NCBI RefSeq assembly: GCF_023101205.1
Contig: NZ_CP078078.1
Location: 2,303,411 to 2,367,410 of the forward strand
From: Microbacterium aurugineum
GTDB taxonomy: Bacteria; Actinomycetota; Actinomycetes; Actinomycetales; Microbacteriaceae
Direction: 5' to 3'
DNA length: 64,000 nt
The notes under the pieces are model-generated. The model saw only the letters and a program-made list of their open reading frames with translations. It searched no databases and was not told the origin of the DNA. The translations under genes and the position numbers were made by a program. Below are positions 24,040 to 35,300 of this stretch, piece after piece (positions within the stretch are counted from its first letter, which is position 1; each line of letters begins with the position of its first letter).

Positions 24040-25317
24040 TCAGGAGAGCGGCTTGACCTCCAGGTCGCCCGCGCCTGCCGTGACCATCGCGAAAGCCGTG
24101 TAGCCGTCGGCCGCCGACCGCTCGAGCAGCGCCTTCACGTTCTTCGTCCGTCGCTCCAGCCGCACGCGGGTGCCCTCGGCGATCAGCGCGGCCTTCTGCC
24201 GGACCAGCTCCTGCACCGGGACGTCCGCATCGTGGATCAGGACCACGGCCTGCGCCACGGTGCCCTTCTCCTCGGCGATCAGGTCGACGAGACGCTCGAA
24301 CCCGAGCGAGAACCCGACCGCCGGAACCTGCTGGCCGAGGAACCGCCCGATCATGCCGTCGTAGCGCCCGCCGCCGCCGAGCGAGTATCCGACGGAGGGG
24401 TGCGCGAGCTCGAAGATCGTGCCCGTGTAGTAGCCCATGCCACGCACGAGGAACGGGTCGAACACGAGCGGGATGTCGGACTGCCCCCGCCCCGCTGCGA
24501 CCGCCTCGCCGATGCCGACCAGGTGCTCGACGAGCTCGACGGGTGCGCCCTCGGGCAGCGCCTTGCGGATCTGCCGCTCCCCGAACGGGTGGTACTCCAT
24601 CGTCTGCGGGCGCTGCAGGAAAGCTTCGAAGGCGTCGGCGGCGGCCGCGGAAGCGCTGCGCTCGCGCAGCTCCGCGGCGACCCCCTCCGGGCCGATCTTG
24701 TCGAGCTTGTCGATCGTGATGAGCACCCCGGGGCGCTCCTCGGCCGTGAAGCCGAAGCTGTCCAGGATCCAGTCCAGCACCCGGCGGTCGTTGATCCGCA
24801 CGGTCGCGCCGTCCAGTCCGAGCGCGTCCACGGCGTCGAGGGAGGCGACCATCAGCTCCGCCTCGGCCCGCGAGGAGTCGTCACCCATGATGTCGATGTC
24901 GCACTGGACGAACTGCCGATAGCGCCCCTTCTGCGGCCGCTCCGCGCGCCACACCGGGCCGATCTGGATCGACCGGAAGACGGTGGGGAGCTGGCCGCGG
25001 TTGCTCGCGTAGAAGCGTGCGAGCGGCACGGTCAGGTCGTAGCGGAGACCGAGGTCCGAGAGCGCGGCGGGGTCGTCTGCAGCGGCCCGGATCGCGTCGG
25101 CATCGAGGCCGCGGCGGAGGATGTTGTACGAGAGCTTCTCGTTGTCGCCGCCGATCCCGGCATGGAGGCGATCGTAGTCCTCGACGACGGGCGTCTCGAT
25201 CTCGTCGAAGCCGTGCGCGAGGTAGCGCTCGCGGATGACGGAGAGGACCCGCTCACGGCGGGCCTTGTCGGCGGGGAGGATGTCGCGCATACCGCGCGGC
25301 GGGTTCACAGTAGCCAC
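24040..25317 (-). CDS. hisS: Histidine--tRNA ligase
   Basis: 425 residues. Class II synthetase. Motif 1 region starts at PPRGMRDILPADKARRERVL; motif 2 VFRSIQIGPVWRAERPQKGRYRQFVQCDIDIMG (about residues 110-142) includes the class-conserved Arg; histidine-A motif is GMGYYTGTIFEL (about 285); motif 3 is AVGFSLGFERLVDLI (about 328-342); a C-terminal anticodon-binding domain follows. GTG start. It is the last of a close run nhaA-mazG-hisS (37 and 46 bases between genes), though it probably also has its own promoter. Confidence 0.97.
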   Translation of the reverse strand: MATVNPPRGMRDILPADKARRERVLSVIRERYLAHGFDEIETPVVEDYDRLHAGIGGDNEKLSYNILRRGLDADAIRAAADDPAALSDLGLRYDLTVPLARFYASNRGQLPTVFRSIQIGPVWRAERPQKGRYRQFVQCDIDIMGDDSSRAEAELMVASLDAVDALGLDGATVRINDRRVLDWILDSFGFTAEERPGVLITIDKLDKIGPEGVAAELRERSASAAAADAFEAFLQRPQTMEYHPFGERQIRKALPEGAPVELVEHLVGIGEAVAAGRGQSDIPLVFDPFLVRGMGYYTGTIFELAHPSVGYSLGGGGRYDGMIGRFLGQQVPAVGFSLGFERLVDLIAEEKGTVAQAVVLIHDADVPVQELVRQKAALIAEGTRVRLERRTKNVKALLERSAADGYTAFAMVTAGAGDLEVKPLS

Positions 25318-25363
25318 GGGTCCATCTTCCCAGGTCGGCCCGAGGGTCCGTGCGCCCGGACGA

Positions 25364-26032
25364 TCAGGAGGCCGCTTCGGCCGCTCTCACGTCGTCCTCG
25401 AGCACGCGCAGGCGCTCGCGGAGTGCGCGCTCCGCATCCCACCCTGCGACGCGGGCCGTAGCCACCAGCGCGAGCAGTGCGTCACCGAGTTCGGCTTCCG
25501 ATGCCGGAACGTCAGCCTTGTCGCCGGGTTCGACCGCCACCTCCACCTGAGCGGCGCGGCCGACCAGTTTCTGGGCGAGGGCGAGTGCCGGCATCCCCCG
25601 CGGCACGCCGTCGAGCACGCTGCGGCGGGTGCGCTTCTCCGCGGCCTTCGCCGCGTTCCAGTGCACGAGCACCTGCTCCGGGGTCTCGGCGACCTCACCG
25701 GCGAAGACATGCGGATGCCGGCGCACCATCTTCTCGGTGAGCGTCCGTGCCACGTCGTCGATGTCGAACGGATCCTCGGGGTCCTGCGCGGCTATCGCCG
25801 CGTGGAACAGCACCTGCCAGAGCAGATCGCCCAGCTCCTCGCGCAGATCGTCCCGGGTGCCAGTCTCGACCGCGTCGATCACCTCGTGCGATTCCTCGAT
25901 CAGATACGGCACCAGGTCCTGGTGCGTGATGCGCTGCGACCAGACGCAACGCGCGCGCACCTCCCGCATGGTCTCGGCAGCGGCGCGGAGCGGATCGTCC
26001 ACCCCGGCACCGGGCTCAGGATGAGAGCTCAT
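25364..26032 (-). CDS. mazG: MazG-family nucleotide pyrophosphohydrolase
   Basis: 222 residues. One MazG domain of the all-alpha NTP-PPase superfamily: VWSQRITHQDLVPYLIEESHEVIDAVETGTRDDLREELGDLLWQVLFHAAIA, with the E-E-x-x-E (about residues 47-51) and E-x-x-D (about 66-69) metal ligands. A second half (KMVRRHPHVFAGEVAETPEQVLVHWNAAKAAEK) matches the typical MazG middle region. E. coli MazG has two tandem catalytic domains; here only the N-terminal one keeps the motif. It hydrolyses non-canonical NTPs in house-cleaning. Excellent RBS AAGGAGG five bases before the ATG. Confidence 0.92.
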   Translation of the reverse strand: MSSHPEPGAGVDDPLRAAAETMREVRARCVWSQRITHQDLVPYLIEESHEVIDAVETGTRDDLREELGDLLWQVLFHAAIAAQDPEDPFDIDDVARTLTEKMVRRHPHVFAGEVAETPEQVLVHWNAAKAAEKRTRRSVLDGVPRGMPALALAQKLVGRAAQVEVAVEPGDKADVPASEAELGDALLALVATARVAGWDAERALRERLRVLEDDVRAAEAAS

Positions 26033-26069
26033 GCGTCCTCCTTCGAACAGAGCGGAACCGGCTCCGCGC

Positions 26070-27248
26070 TCAGGACGAGGCGGATGCGGTGCGACGGTAC
26101 CAGCGCGCACGCAACGACACGATGAGCGCAGAAAGCAGAAGGGCGATCAACGACCCGACGAGCACGCCGAGGATCGCCTGGTCCCGGATACCGCGATCGT
26201 CGGCGAACGCGAGATTCGCCAACAGCAGCGACACGGTGAACCCGATCCCGCCGAGCGCCCCGGCCGCGAGGATGTCGGCGAACGGCAGCGCCGGATCCGA
26301 GCCCTTCGGACGGATGTGCATCGCAAGCCAGCCGAACAGCGAGATCCCGATGATCTTGCCGACCGGCAACGCGACCACGATCCCCCAGAAGGCCGGAGAG
26401 AGCTGCGTGGGCGAGAGGGCGGGGATCACCACGAACGCCGCGACGAAGGCGAAGATCGGAAGGATCACCCCGTTCACGGACGGCTCGAGCGCGTGACGCG
26501 TGCGGGCGGCCGGAACCGGAGCCATGACGAGCCCCAGCAGCACACCGGCGATCGTGGCGTGGATGCCCGACGAAGCCACGAGGCCCCACGTCACGACACC
26601 GACCACGACCATCGCGACGGCGATCAGCGGGTGCCCCTTCGCATGCAGGAAGCGGCTGAGGGCCCAGAACACGGCGACCCCCACGACCGCGAGGCCGAGC
26701 AGCAGCCACTGCACGTCGCCGGCGAAGAGGACCGCGATGAAGATGATGCCGATGATGTCATCGAGGATCGCGAGGGCGAGCAGGAAGACGCGCACACGAG
26801 ACGGCAGACCCTTCCCGAACATCGCCAGCACACCGAGGGCGAAAGCGATGTCGGTCGCGGTCGGAATGGGCCACCCCGAAGACGTCGAGCTGTCTCCCCC
26901 GGCGATCAGCAGGTACACCGCGATCGGGACCAGGACACCGCCGGTCGCCGCGATCGCGGGCTGCACGGCCTTGCGCAGGGAATCGAGCTCGCCGTGGGTG
27001 AGTTCGTGGCGCAGCTCGATGGCGACCACGAGGAAGAAGACCGCGAGGAGTCCGTCCGACACCCAGTGCTCGATCGACAGGTCGAGGTCGGTCCCCGGCA
27101 CCGCGATGTGGAAGTCGAGGAATGTGGCCAACGGATCGTGCGTGGGCAGGTTCGCGAGCAACAAGCCGAGACCGGCCGCGAGGAGGAGGAGGACGGCGGG
27201 GAACTGCTGCCCGCGGAGGGGGTTCGCTGAGATGCGCATCCGTCCCAT
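26070..27248 (-). CDS. nhaA: NhaA-type Na+/H+ antiporter
   Basis: 392 residues with about 12 hydrophobic segments. Family motifs: FLDFHIAVP, GLLAVFFLVVAIELRHELTHGEL (about residues 66-88), TDIAFALGVLAMFGKGLPSRVRVFLLALAILDDIIGIIFIAVLF with the paired Asp of the ion-binding site (D-D at about 157-158), and GIHATIAGVLLGL. The K300-equivalent region (VALPVGKIIGISLFGW) is present. Start uncertain among ATG 27248 and ATG 27239; neither has a good RBS. It diverges from ppc. It maintains sodium and pH balance. Confidence 0.92.
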   Translation of the reverse strand: MGRMRISANPLRGQQFPAVLLLLAAGLGLLLANLPTHDPLATFLDFHIAVPGTDLDLSIEHWVSDGLLAVFFLVVAIELRHELTHGELDSLRKAVQPAIAATGGVLVPIAVYLLIAGGDSSTSSGWPIPTATDIAFALGVLAMFGKGLPSRVRVFLLALAILDDIIGIIFIAVLFAGDVQWLLLGLAVVGVAVFWALSRFLHAKGHPLIAVAMVVVGVVTWGLVASSGIHATIAGVLLGLVMAPVPAARTRHALEPSVNGVILPIFAFVAAFVVIPALSPTQLSPAFWGIVVALPVGKIIGISLFGWLAMHIRPKGSDPALPFADILAAGALGGIGFTVSLLLANLAFADDRGIRDQAILGVLVGSLIALLLSALIVSLRARWYRRTASASS

Positions 27249-27359
27249 CGTATGGTCCCGGATCACCCCGCGGTCCCCGTGCCTTCCGCGATCCGCGCTC
27301 CGCGGTCAGGCGTCCGTCCGGCGCCCGTCATGCGTGCAGAACACCCTCGGCGTGCGGGA

Positions 27360-27365
27360 TACTCT
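27360..27365 (+). promoter_or_regulatory. Leaderless -10 box for ppc
   Basis: TACTCT ends six bases before the GTG at 27372. Confidence 0.6.
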
Positions 27366-27371
27366 CGAAGT

Positions 27372-30065
27372 GTGACCCCCGCACACTCCTTCTCCGAACC
27401 CACGAACACCGAGGCGATCCGCGTGATCGGCCGTTTCGAAGCCGGCCGCGGCATCCCCGATGCCATGCGCACCGACGTCAGGATGCTCGGGCAGCTGCTC
27501 GGGCAGGTACTGCGCGAAGCCGGCGGCGACGGACTCTTCGAAGACGTCGAACGCCTCCGGCTCGCCACGATCCAGGCCTACGACCAGGAGACCCCCGACG
27601 CATTCGAACGCGCCGCGGCGATCGCCGAGTCGTTCACGGTCGCCCGCGCCGACGAGGTCGCGCGCGCGTTCACCTGCTACTTCCACCTGGTGAACCTCGC
27701 CGAGGAGCACCAACGCGTGCGCGTGCTGCGCGAGCGCGCAGGGCAGCCAGGACGCGAGGATGCCGCCGACACCGTCGCGACCGCATACGCGCGACTGCGG
27801 ACCGAGGTCGGCGACGACGAGGCGCGCCGCCGCCTCGAAGGCCTCCGCTTCCACCCGGTCTTCACCGCGCATCCGACCGAGGCCCGCCGCCGCGCGGTCT
27901 CGTCGAGCATCCGTCGCCTGTCCGAACTCCTCACGCAGCACGACGCAGCGAGCGAGGGCGGCTCGGAGGAGCACCGTGCTCGCCGACGTATGCTGGAGGA
28001 GATCGACACGCTCTGGCGCACGGCTCCCCTGCGGTCGCAGAAGCCGTCCCCGACCGACGAGGTCCGCACCGTGATGGGCGTGTTCGACGAGACGCTGTTC
28101 ACGACCGTGCCGCACGTCTATCGCCGCATCGATGACGCCCTGCGCGGCGAGGAATCCGGCGCCAGCGCCCCGGTCGTGCCCGCGTTCGTGCGGATCGGCT
28201 CGTGGGTGGGCGGCGATCGGGACGGCAACCCGTTCGTCACCGCCTCCGTGACCCGCGAAGCCTCGCAGATCGCCGCCGACCATGTGCTGCGCGGCCTCGA
28301 GCGCGCGCTCGAGCGGATCGGTCGTGCACTCACGCTCTCGGCGGACGACACCCCGCCGAGCGCCGACGTCACGGCACTGTGGGACCGCTTCGCGGCCGGA
28401 GACCCCGAGCTGGCCGCGGAACTCGCGACCCGCTCGCCGGACGAGCCCCACCGTCGCGTGCTGCTGGTGATGGCGCGCCGCATCGCCGCCACCCGTCAGG
28501 GCGATGGTGCACGGGCCTACGCCCGCCCCGAAGAGCTTCTCGCCGATCTGCGGGCCGTGCAGTCGTCGCTCGCGGATGCCGGCGCGAAGCGTCACGCATT
28601 CGGCGGCGTGCAGCACCTGATCTGGCAGGTGGAGACCTACGGTTTCCACCTGACCGAGCTCGAGGTGCGTCAGCACTCGCAGGTGCACGCCAAGGCGCTG
28701 GCCGAGCTGGACGCCGGCGAGGCTCTCAGCGCCCAGACCGAGGAGGTGCTGGAGGTCTTCCGCGCGATCGCGGACATCCAGCGCGATCGCGGTGTGCGGG
28801 CCGCGGGGCGCTACGTCGTCTCGTTCACCCAGGCCGCCTCTGATCTCGCCAACGTGCATCGCCTCGCGCGGTACGCCCTGGGCGACGACGCCCCGGTGCT
28901 CGACGTGGTCCCGCTGTTCGAGACGTTCGCCGATCTGCAGGCCGCGCCGGGCATCCTCGCCGAAGCCGTGACGTTCCCGGAGTTCCGCGAACGCATGGCC
29001 GCCACGGGCAACCGCCTCGAAGTCATGCTCGGCTACTCGGACTCGTCCAAGGACGTCGGTCCGGTCGCCGCGAACCTGGCCCTGTACGAGGCGCAGGAGA
29101 AGATCGCCCGCTGGGCGCAGGAGTCCGGCATCGTCCTGACGCTCTTCCACGGTCGCGGCGGCGCCCTCGGCCGCGGTGGAGGGCCTGCGAACTCCGCCAT
29201 CCTCGCGCAGCCGCCGCACTCGGTGGACGGTCGGTTCAAGCTCACCGAGCAGGGCGAGGTCATCTTCGCGCGCTACGGCGAGCCCGCCATCGCGATGCGG
29301 CACATCGACCAGGTCGCCGCCGCGACGTTGCTGGCGTCCTCCCCCACGGAGGAAGCGCGCACCAGCCGCGCCGCCGAGCGCTACGCCGAGATCGCCGCGA
29401 TCATGGACGCCGCCTCGCGGGAGCGCTTCTTCTCACTCGTGAAGGCGGACGGCTTCGCCCCGTGGTTCGCCACCGTGACGCCGCTCGAGGAGATCGGCCT
29501 GCTCGCACTCGGGTCCCGCCCCGCACGCCGAGGACTCTCGGTCGAGTCGCTGGAAGATCTGCGGGCGATCCCGTGGGTGTTCGCGTGGACGCAGGCGCGC
29601 ATCAACCTCGCGGGCTGGTTCGGGCTCGGCACCGCACTGGACGCCGTCGGCGATGAGGAGCTCCTTGCCGAGGCGTACCGCGAGTGGCCGCTGCTGCACA
29701 CGATGATCGACAACGTGGCGATGAGCCTGGCCAAGACGGATGAGCGCATCGCCCGGGAGTATCTCGCCCTCGGCGACCGGGACGACCTCGCTCAGCTCGT
29801 CCTCGATGAGCTGGCGACCACGCGGCGCTGGGTGATCCGGCTCACCGGCGGCGACAGCCTCCTGGAGAACAAGCCGGTCCTGCAACGCGCCGTGCAGCTG
29901 CGCAGCCCCTACGTGGATGCGCTCTCGCTCCTGCAGTTGCGTGCACTGCGCGCGCTGCGCTCCGCGGACGAGGAGCCGACGGGCTCGGGAGCCGACGCCG
30001 AACAGCAGCGGCTGCTCCTGCTCTCGGTGAGTGGAGTCGCCGCCGGCCTGCAGAACACCGGGTGA
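27372..30065 (+). CDS. ppc: Phosphoenolpyruvate carboxylase
   Basis: 897 residues, normal for bacterial PEPC. Carboxylates phosphoenolpyruvate to oxaloacetate, refilling the TCA cycle. Active-site His motif VFTAHPTEARRRAV (about residue 138); GDRDGNPFVT (about 247); the catalytic MLGYSDSSKDVG (about 547); the glycine-rich LFHGRGGALGRGGGP (about 590), and the conserved C-terminal QNTG carboxylate. The start is GTG at 27372 rather than upstream codons because TACTCT is six bases before it. gdhA follows in the same direction after 132 bases but has its own -10 and leader. Confidence 0.97.
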   Translation: MTPAHSFSEPTNTEAIRVIGRFEAGRGIPDAMRTDVRMLGQLLGQVLREAGGDGLFEDVERLRLATIQAYDQETPDAFERAAAIAESFTVARADEVARAFTCYFHLVNLAEEHQRVRVLRERAGQPGREDAADTVATAYARLRTEVGDDEARRRLEGLRFHPVFTAHPTEARRRAVSSSIRRLSELLTQHDAASEGGSEEHRARRRMLEEIDTLWRTAPLRSQKPSPTDEVRTVMGVFDETLFTTVPHVYRRIDDALRGEESGASAPVVPAFVRIGSWVGGDRDGNPFVTASVTREASQIAADHVLRGLERALERIGRALTLSADDTPPSADVTALWDRFAAGDPELAAELATRSPDEPHRRVLLVMARRIAATRQGDGARAYARPEELLADLRAVQSSLADAGAKRHAFGGVQHLIWQVETYGFHLTELEVRQHSQVHAKALAELDAGEALSAQTEEVLEVFRAIADIQRDRGVRAAGRYVVSFTQAASDLANVHRLARYALGDDAPVLDVVPLFETFADLQAAPGILAEAVTFPEFRERMAATGNRLEVMLGYSDSSKDVGPVAANLALYEAQEKIARWAQESGIVLTLFHGRGGALGRGGGPANSAILAQPPHSVDGRFKLTEQGEVIFARYGEPAIAMRHIDQVAAATLLASSPTEEARTSRAAERYAEIAAIMDAASRERFFSLVKADGFAPWFATVTPLEEIGLLALGSRPARRGLSVESLEDLRAIPWVFAWTQARINLAGWFGLGTALDAVGDEELLAEAYREWPLLHTMIDNVAMSLAKTDERIAREYLALGDRDDLAQLVLDELATTRRWVIRLTGGDSLLENKPVLQRAVQLRSPYVDALSLLQLRALRALRSADEEPTGSGADAEQQRLLLLSVSGVAAGLQNTG

Positions 30066-30110
30066 CCGGCGCCCCGCCTGCCGCGTGCGTCGCCCACGAT
30101 GGACCGCCGC

Positions 30111-31568
<1,458 letters not shown>

Positions 31569-31589
31569 TCCCTCGCACCCTCCGTTCCG

Positions 31590-31637
31590 GTCGCGATAAG
31601 TCACCGTTTCGGCTGATTTCGGCTGACATATCGCGAC
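31590..31637. repeat. Intergenic palindrome containing a 10-bp tandem repeat
   Basis: GTCGCGATA (31590-31598) pairs with TATCGCGAC (31629-31637). Inside, TTTCGGCTGA occurs twice in tandem (31607-31616, 31617-31626). It lies between the convergent gdhA and carbonic-anhydrase-like genes; a terminator role or a dispersed palindromic repeat are both possible. Confidence 0.6.
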
Positions 31638-31668
31638 GGGAAGGGCTCGTGAGGGACCGCGCCGGCGG

Positions 31669-32295
31669 TCAGGAGCGGTGGGGGCGGCGGTGTGCGTCGT
31701 CGAGATGCACGTCCTGCGCATGCCGCGCGAGGGAGCTGCCGTAGCGCTCGGTGAGCTGCACCATCAGGTCGGGGGTGTCCCGGTCGACGCCGAAGACGTG
31801 CCCGGGGAAGTCGAGGTCGGGCTGGGCGGCCGCGATGTCGTCCTCACGGTCCGGCGAGAAGAGCTGCACCGGATCACCGACCGCCACCCAGCCGATCGGG
31901 ACCACCGTGCCTTCGGGCAGGACGGCGCGACGGAGGACGATCGCGTTGACGCGTACCTCGCAGCGCGCCCCCACCAGGGAACCGTTGAACAGACGCGACC
32001 CCGAGGCGAGGAACGTCTCCTCACCCACGGTCGCGCCCGCGATGCTCGACAGTGTGCCGATCAGGGTGTGCGCGCCGATGTGCACCGCGTTCGCGGCGGT
32101 CGCCCGGATGAGCGCATTCTCCATCACGATCACGTGCTCGCCGAGAGTGATCGCTCCTCCTTCGGCCGTGATCACGGCGCCGTGCAGCACCTGGCAGCCC
32201 GGCCCGATCTCCACGTCGCCCGAGACGACGGCGGTGGGGGCGATGACGGCGGTGTCATGGATGCGGGGCCGAGCCCCGAGGTGCTCGTACAACAT
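31669..32295 (-). CDS. Gamma-carbonic-anhydrase-like left-handed beta-helix protein
   Basis: 208 residues. Hexapeptide-repeat (LbH) fold: IHDTAVIAPTAVVSGDVEIGPGCQVLHGAVITAEGGAITLGEHVIVMENALIRATAANAVHIGAHTLIGTLSSIAGATVGEETFLASGSRLFNG, close to the YrdA/PaaY/gamma-CA group. The three zinc His of Cam-type enzymes are not all apparent: one His is in NAVHIGAHT, but the usual H-x4-H pattern is altered, so catalysis is doubtful; an acyltransferase role is an alternative. ATG with TAGTCT six bases upstream. A 40-residue acidic/His tail follows the helix. Confidence 0.82.
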   Translation of the reverse strand: MLYEHLGARPRIHDTAVIAPTAVVSGDVEIGPGCQVLHGAVITAEGGAITLGEHVIVMENALIRATAANAVHIGAHTLIGTLSSIAGATVGEETFLASGSRLFNGSLVGARCEVRVNAIVLRRAVLPEGTVVPIGWVAVGDPVQLFSPDREDDIAAAQPDLDFPGHVFGVDRDTPDLMVQLTERYGSSLARHAQDVHLDDAHRRPHRS

Positions 32296-32301
32296 GCGGC
32301 C

Positions 32302-32307
32302 AGACTA
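32302..32307 (-). promoter_or_regulatory. Leaderless -10 box for the beta-helix protein
   Basis: TAGTCT on the minus strand, six bases before the ATG at 32295. Confidence 0.6.
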
Positions 32308-32330
32308 GTACCGCCGCCGGTCGCCGCGCG

Positions 32331-35300
32331 CTACTCGGCCGCGACCGGCTCGGGGAAGATCGCGGTGAACAGCTGTCCGACCCACTCGAGCAGCTGTGCA
32401 TCGGGCAGCGGCTCGAGACCGACGCCGACCGCTGCGGGAACCATGGGCATCGGCACGACCAGCGCCTCTCCCCCGGCCACGAGCTTCGCCTTCGGATACA
32501 GTCGCTGCAACCGCACCTTGATCGAGTCTTCGAGGCGTGCGGGCGCGATGCGCAGGTTCGACCCCATCACGACCACATCCGTGAGCCCGGCGCGGGCGGC
32601 ACGGCGCCGCAGACGCGAGACCGCGACCAGGCCCTCCACCTCTTCCGGCGGTGTGCCGTAGCGGTCGACGAGCTCCTCGATCACGAGGTCGATGGCCTCG
32701 TCCTTCGCCGTCGCCGCCGAGGCCGCCGAGAGCTTCTGATAGGCCTCGAGTCGCAGACGCTCGCTGTCGATGTAGTACTCGGGGATGCGCGCATCGAGCG
32801 GCAACTCCAGTCGCAGCTCCTGTCCGGTCTCGACCTCGTCGCCGCGGAAGGTCGCCACGGCCTCGCCGATCATGCGCAGGTACAGGTCGAATCCGACGCC
32901 GGCGATGTGTCCGGCCTGCTCGGCACCGAGGAGGTTGCCCGCCCCACGCAGTTCGAGGTCTTTCAGCGCGACCTGCATGCCGGAGCCGAGGTCGTTGTTG
33001 ACCGCGATCGTCTGCAGACGGTCTGCCGCGGTCTCGGAGAGCGGCTTGGTCTCGTCGTAGAGGAAGTACGCGTACGCGCGCTCGCGCCCTCGTCCGACAC
33101 GACCTCGAAGCTGGTGCAGCTGGCTGAGCCCGTACTTGTCGGCGCGGTCGATGATGATCGTGTTCGCGTTGGCGATGTCGAGGCCGGTCTCGATGATGGT
33201 CGTCGAGACGAGGACGTCGAACTTGCGCTCCCAGAAGTCGTCGACGACCTGTTCGAGCTGGTGCTCGCCCATCTGTCCGTGGGCGACGGCGATGCGGGCC
33301 TCCGGCACGAGTTCGGCGAGCTCGCTCGCCACGCGCTGGATGGACTGCACGCGGTTGTGCACGAAGAAGATCTGCCCCTCGCGCAGGATCTCACGTCGGA
33401 TCGCGGCGGCCATCTGCTTGTCGCTGCGGGGACCGACGAACGAGAGGATCGGATGACGGTCCTCGGGCGGAGTCGCCAGCGTCGACATCTCCCGGATGCC
33501 CGTGACCGCCATCTCGAGCGTGCGCGGGATGGGAGTGGCACTCATGGCGAGGATGTCGACGTTGGTCTTCATCTTCTTGAGCGCGTCCTTGTGCTCGACC
33601 CCGAACCGCTGCTCCTCGTCGATGATCATGAGGCCGAGATCCTTGAACATCACCTGATCGGTGAGGATGCGGTGGGTGCCGATCACCATGTCGACCGAGC
33701 CCTCCAACAGCCCCTGGAGGGTGAGCCGGGCTTCCTTGTCGGTCTGGAAGCGCGACAACGGCCGCACCTTGACCGGGAATCCGGCGAAGCGCTCGGTGAA
33801 GGTCTCGAGGTGCTGCTTCACGAGAAGGGTGGTGGGCACGAGCATCGCGACCTGCTTGCCGTCCTGGATCGCCTTGAAGGCGGCACGGACGGCGACCTCG
33901 GTCTTGCCGAATCCGACGTCCCCCGAGAGCAGCCGGTCCATCGGGATCGGCCGCTCCATGTCGGCCTTGATCTCGTCGATGGTCTGCAGCTGGTCCTGGG
34001 TCTCGGCGAACGGGAACGCCTCCTCCAGCTCGCGCTGCCACGGCGTGTCCGGACCGAAGGCGTGTCCCTTGGCGCTCATGCGCGCGGAGTAGAGCTTCAC
34101 GAGCTCGACGGCGATGTCGCGGACCGCCTTGCGCGCCTTGCCCTTGGCCTGCGACCAGTCGCTTCCGCCCATCTTCGAGAGCGTGGGCGCTTCGCCGCCG
34201 ACGTACTTCGAGAGCAGGTCGAGCTGGTCGGTCGGCACGAAGAGCTTGTCGCCCGGGTAGCCGCGTTTGGACGGTGCGTACTCGAGCACGAGGTAGTCGC
34301 GGACCGACTTGGCGGCATTGCGTCCCCCGGTCGACACCTCCCGCTGCGTCATCTCGACGAACCGGCCGATGCCGTGCGTGGCGTGCACGACGAAGTCGCC
34401 CTGCTTGAGCTGGAGCGGATCGACGACGTTCTTGCGGCGGGAGGCGAGCTTCTTGACGACGCGCTGGTCGCCGCCGATCGTGCGGCCGTAGAACTCGTTG
34501 TCGGTGAGGACCGCGAGCTTCGCCTCCTCGATCTGGAAGCCCGCTTCGACCGAACCTGTGACGAGTGTCGCGACACCGGGCTCCGGCGCCTCGTCGAGCG
34601 TCTCGAGCACGCGGGCGGCCAGGCCCCGGTCTGCGAGGACGTCGCGTGCACGATCGACCAGTCCGTGACCGGCGGCGATCACGACCACGCGCCATCCGTC
34701 GGTCACCTTCGCCTCGACGAAGGAGATGGCCCCGTCGACGTTGCCGTGGAAGGAGGGGATGACGGCGGCGCCGAGGTTGGTCGCCTCCACCTCGCCCTCG
34801 CCGAGGCCGGCGCCGAACGGGCTGAGCCGCCACCACACGCCGCCGCGGTCGCGCACGACCTCCCGGAGCTCGGCGATCGTCAGGAAATCCCCGGCCCCCA
34901 GATCGATGGGCGCGGAAGCGCCGGAGGTGGCCGCGCTCCAGGCGGCGTCGAGGAACTCGCGGTTCGTGTCGCCCAGGGTGATGGCACGTGCGCTCGCGCG
35001 CTCGGGATCGATGACCGCCGTCGCGCTCCCGGCCGGCAGGTACTCGGCCAACGACTTCAAGGGTCCGGCGACGGCGGGGAGCAGCGACTCCATCCCCTCG
35101 ACCGGGATCCCCTCGGCCATCTTCTCGAGCATGCCGGAGATCGCGGGGAAACCGCCGATCAGCGCGCGGGCGCGTTCGCGGACGTCGGCTGTGAGCAGCA
35201 GTTCACGGGTCGGAGGAAGGTCGACGCTCGGGACATCGCCCGGAAGCGAACGCTGGTCGGCCACCGAGAAGGCCCGGATCTGATCGATCTCGTCGCCGAA

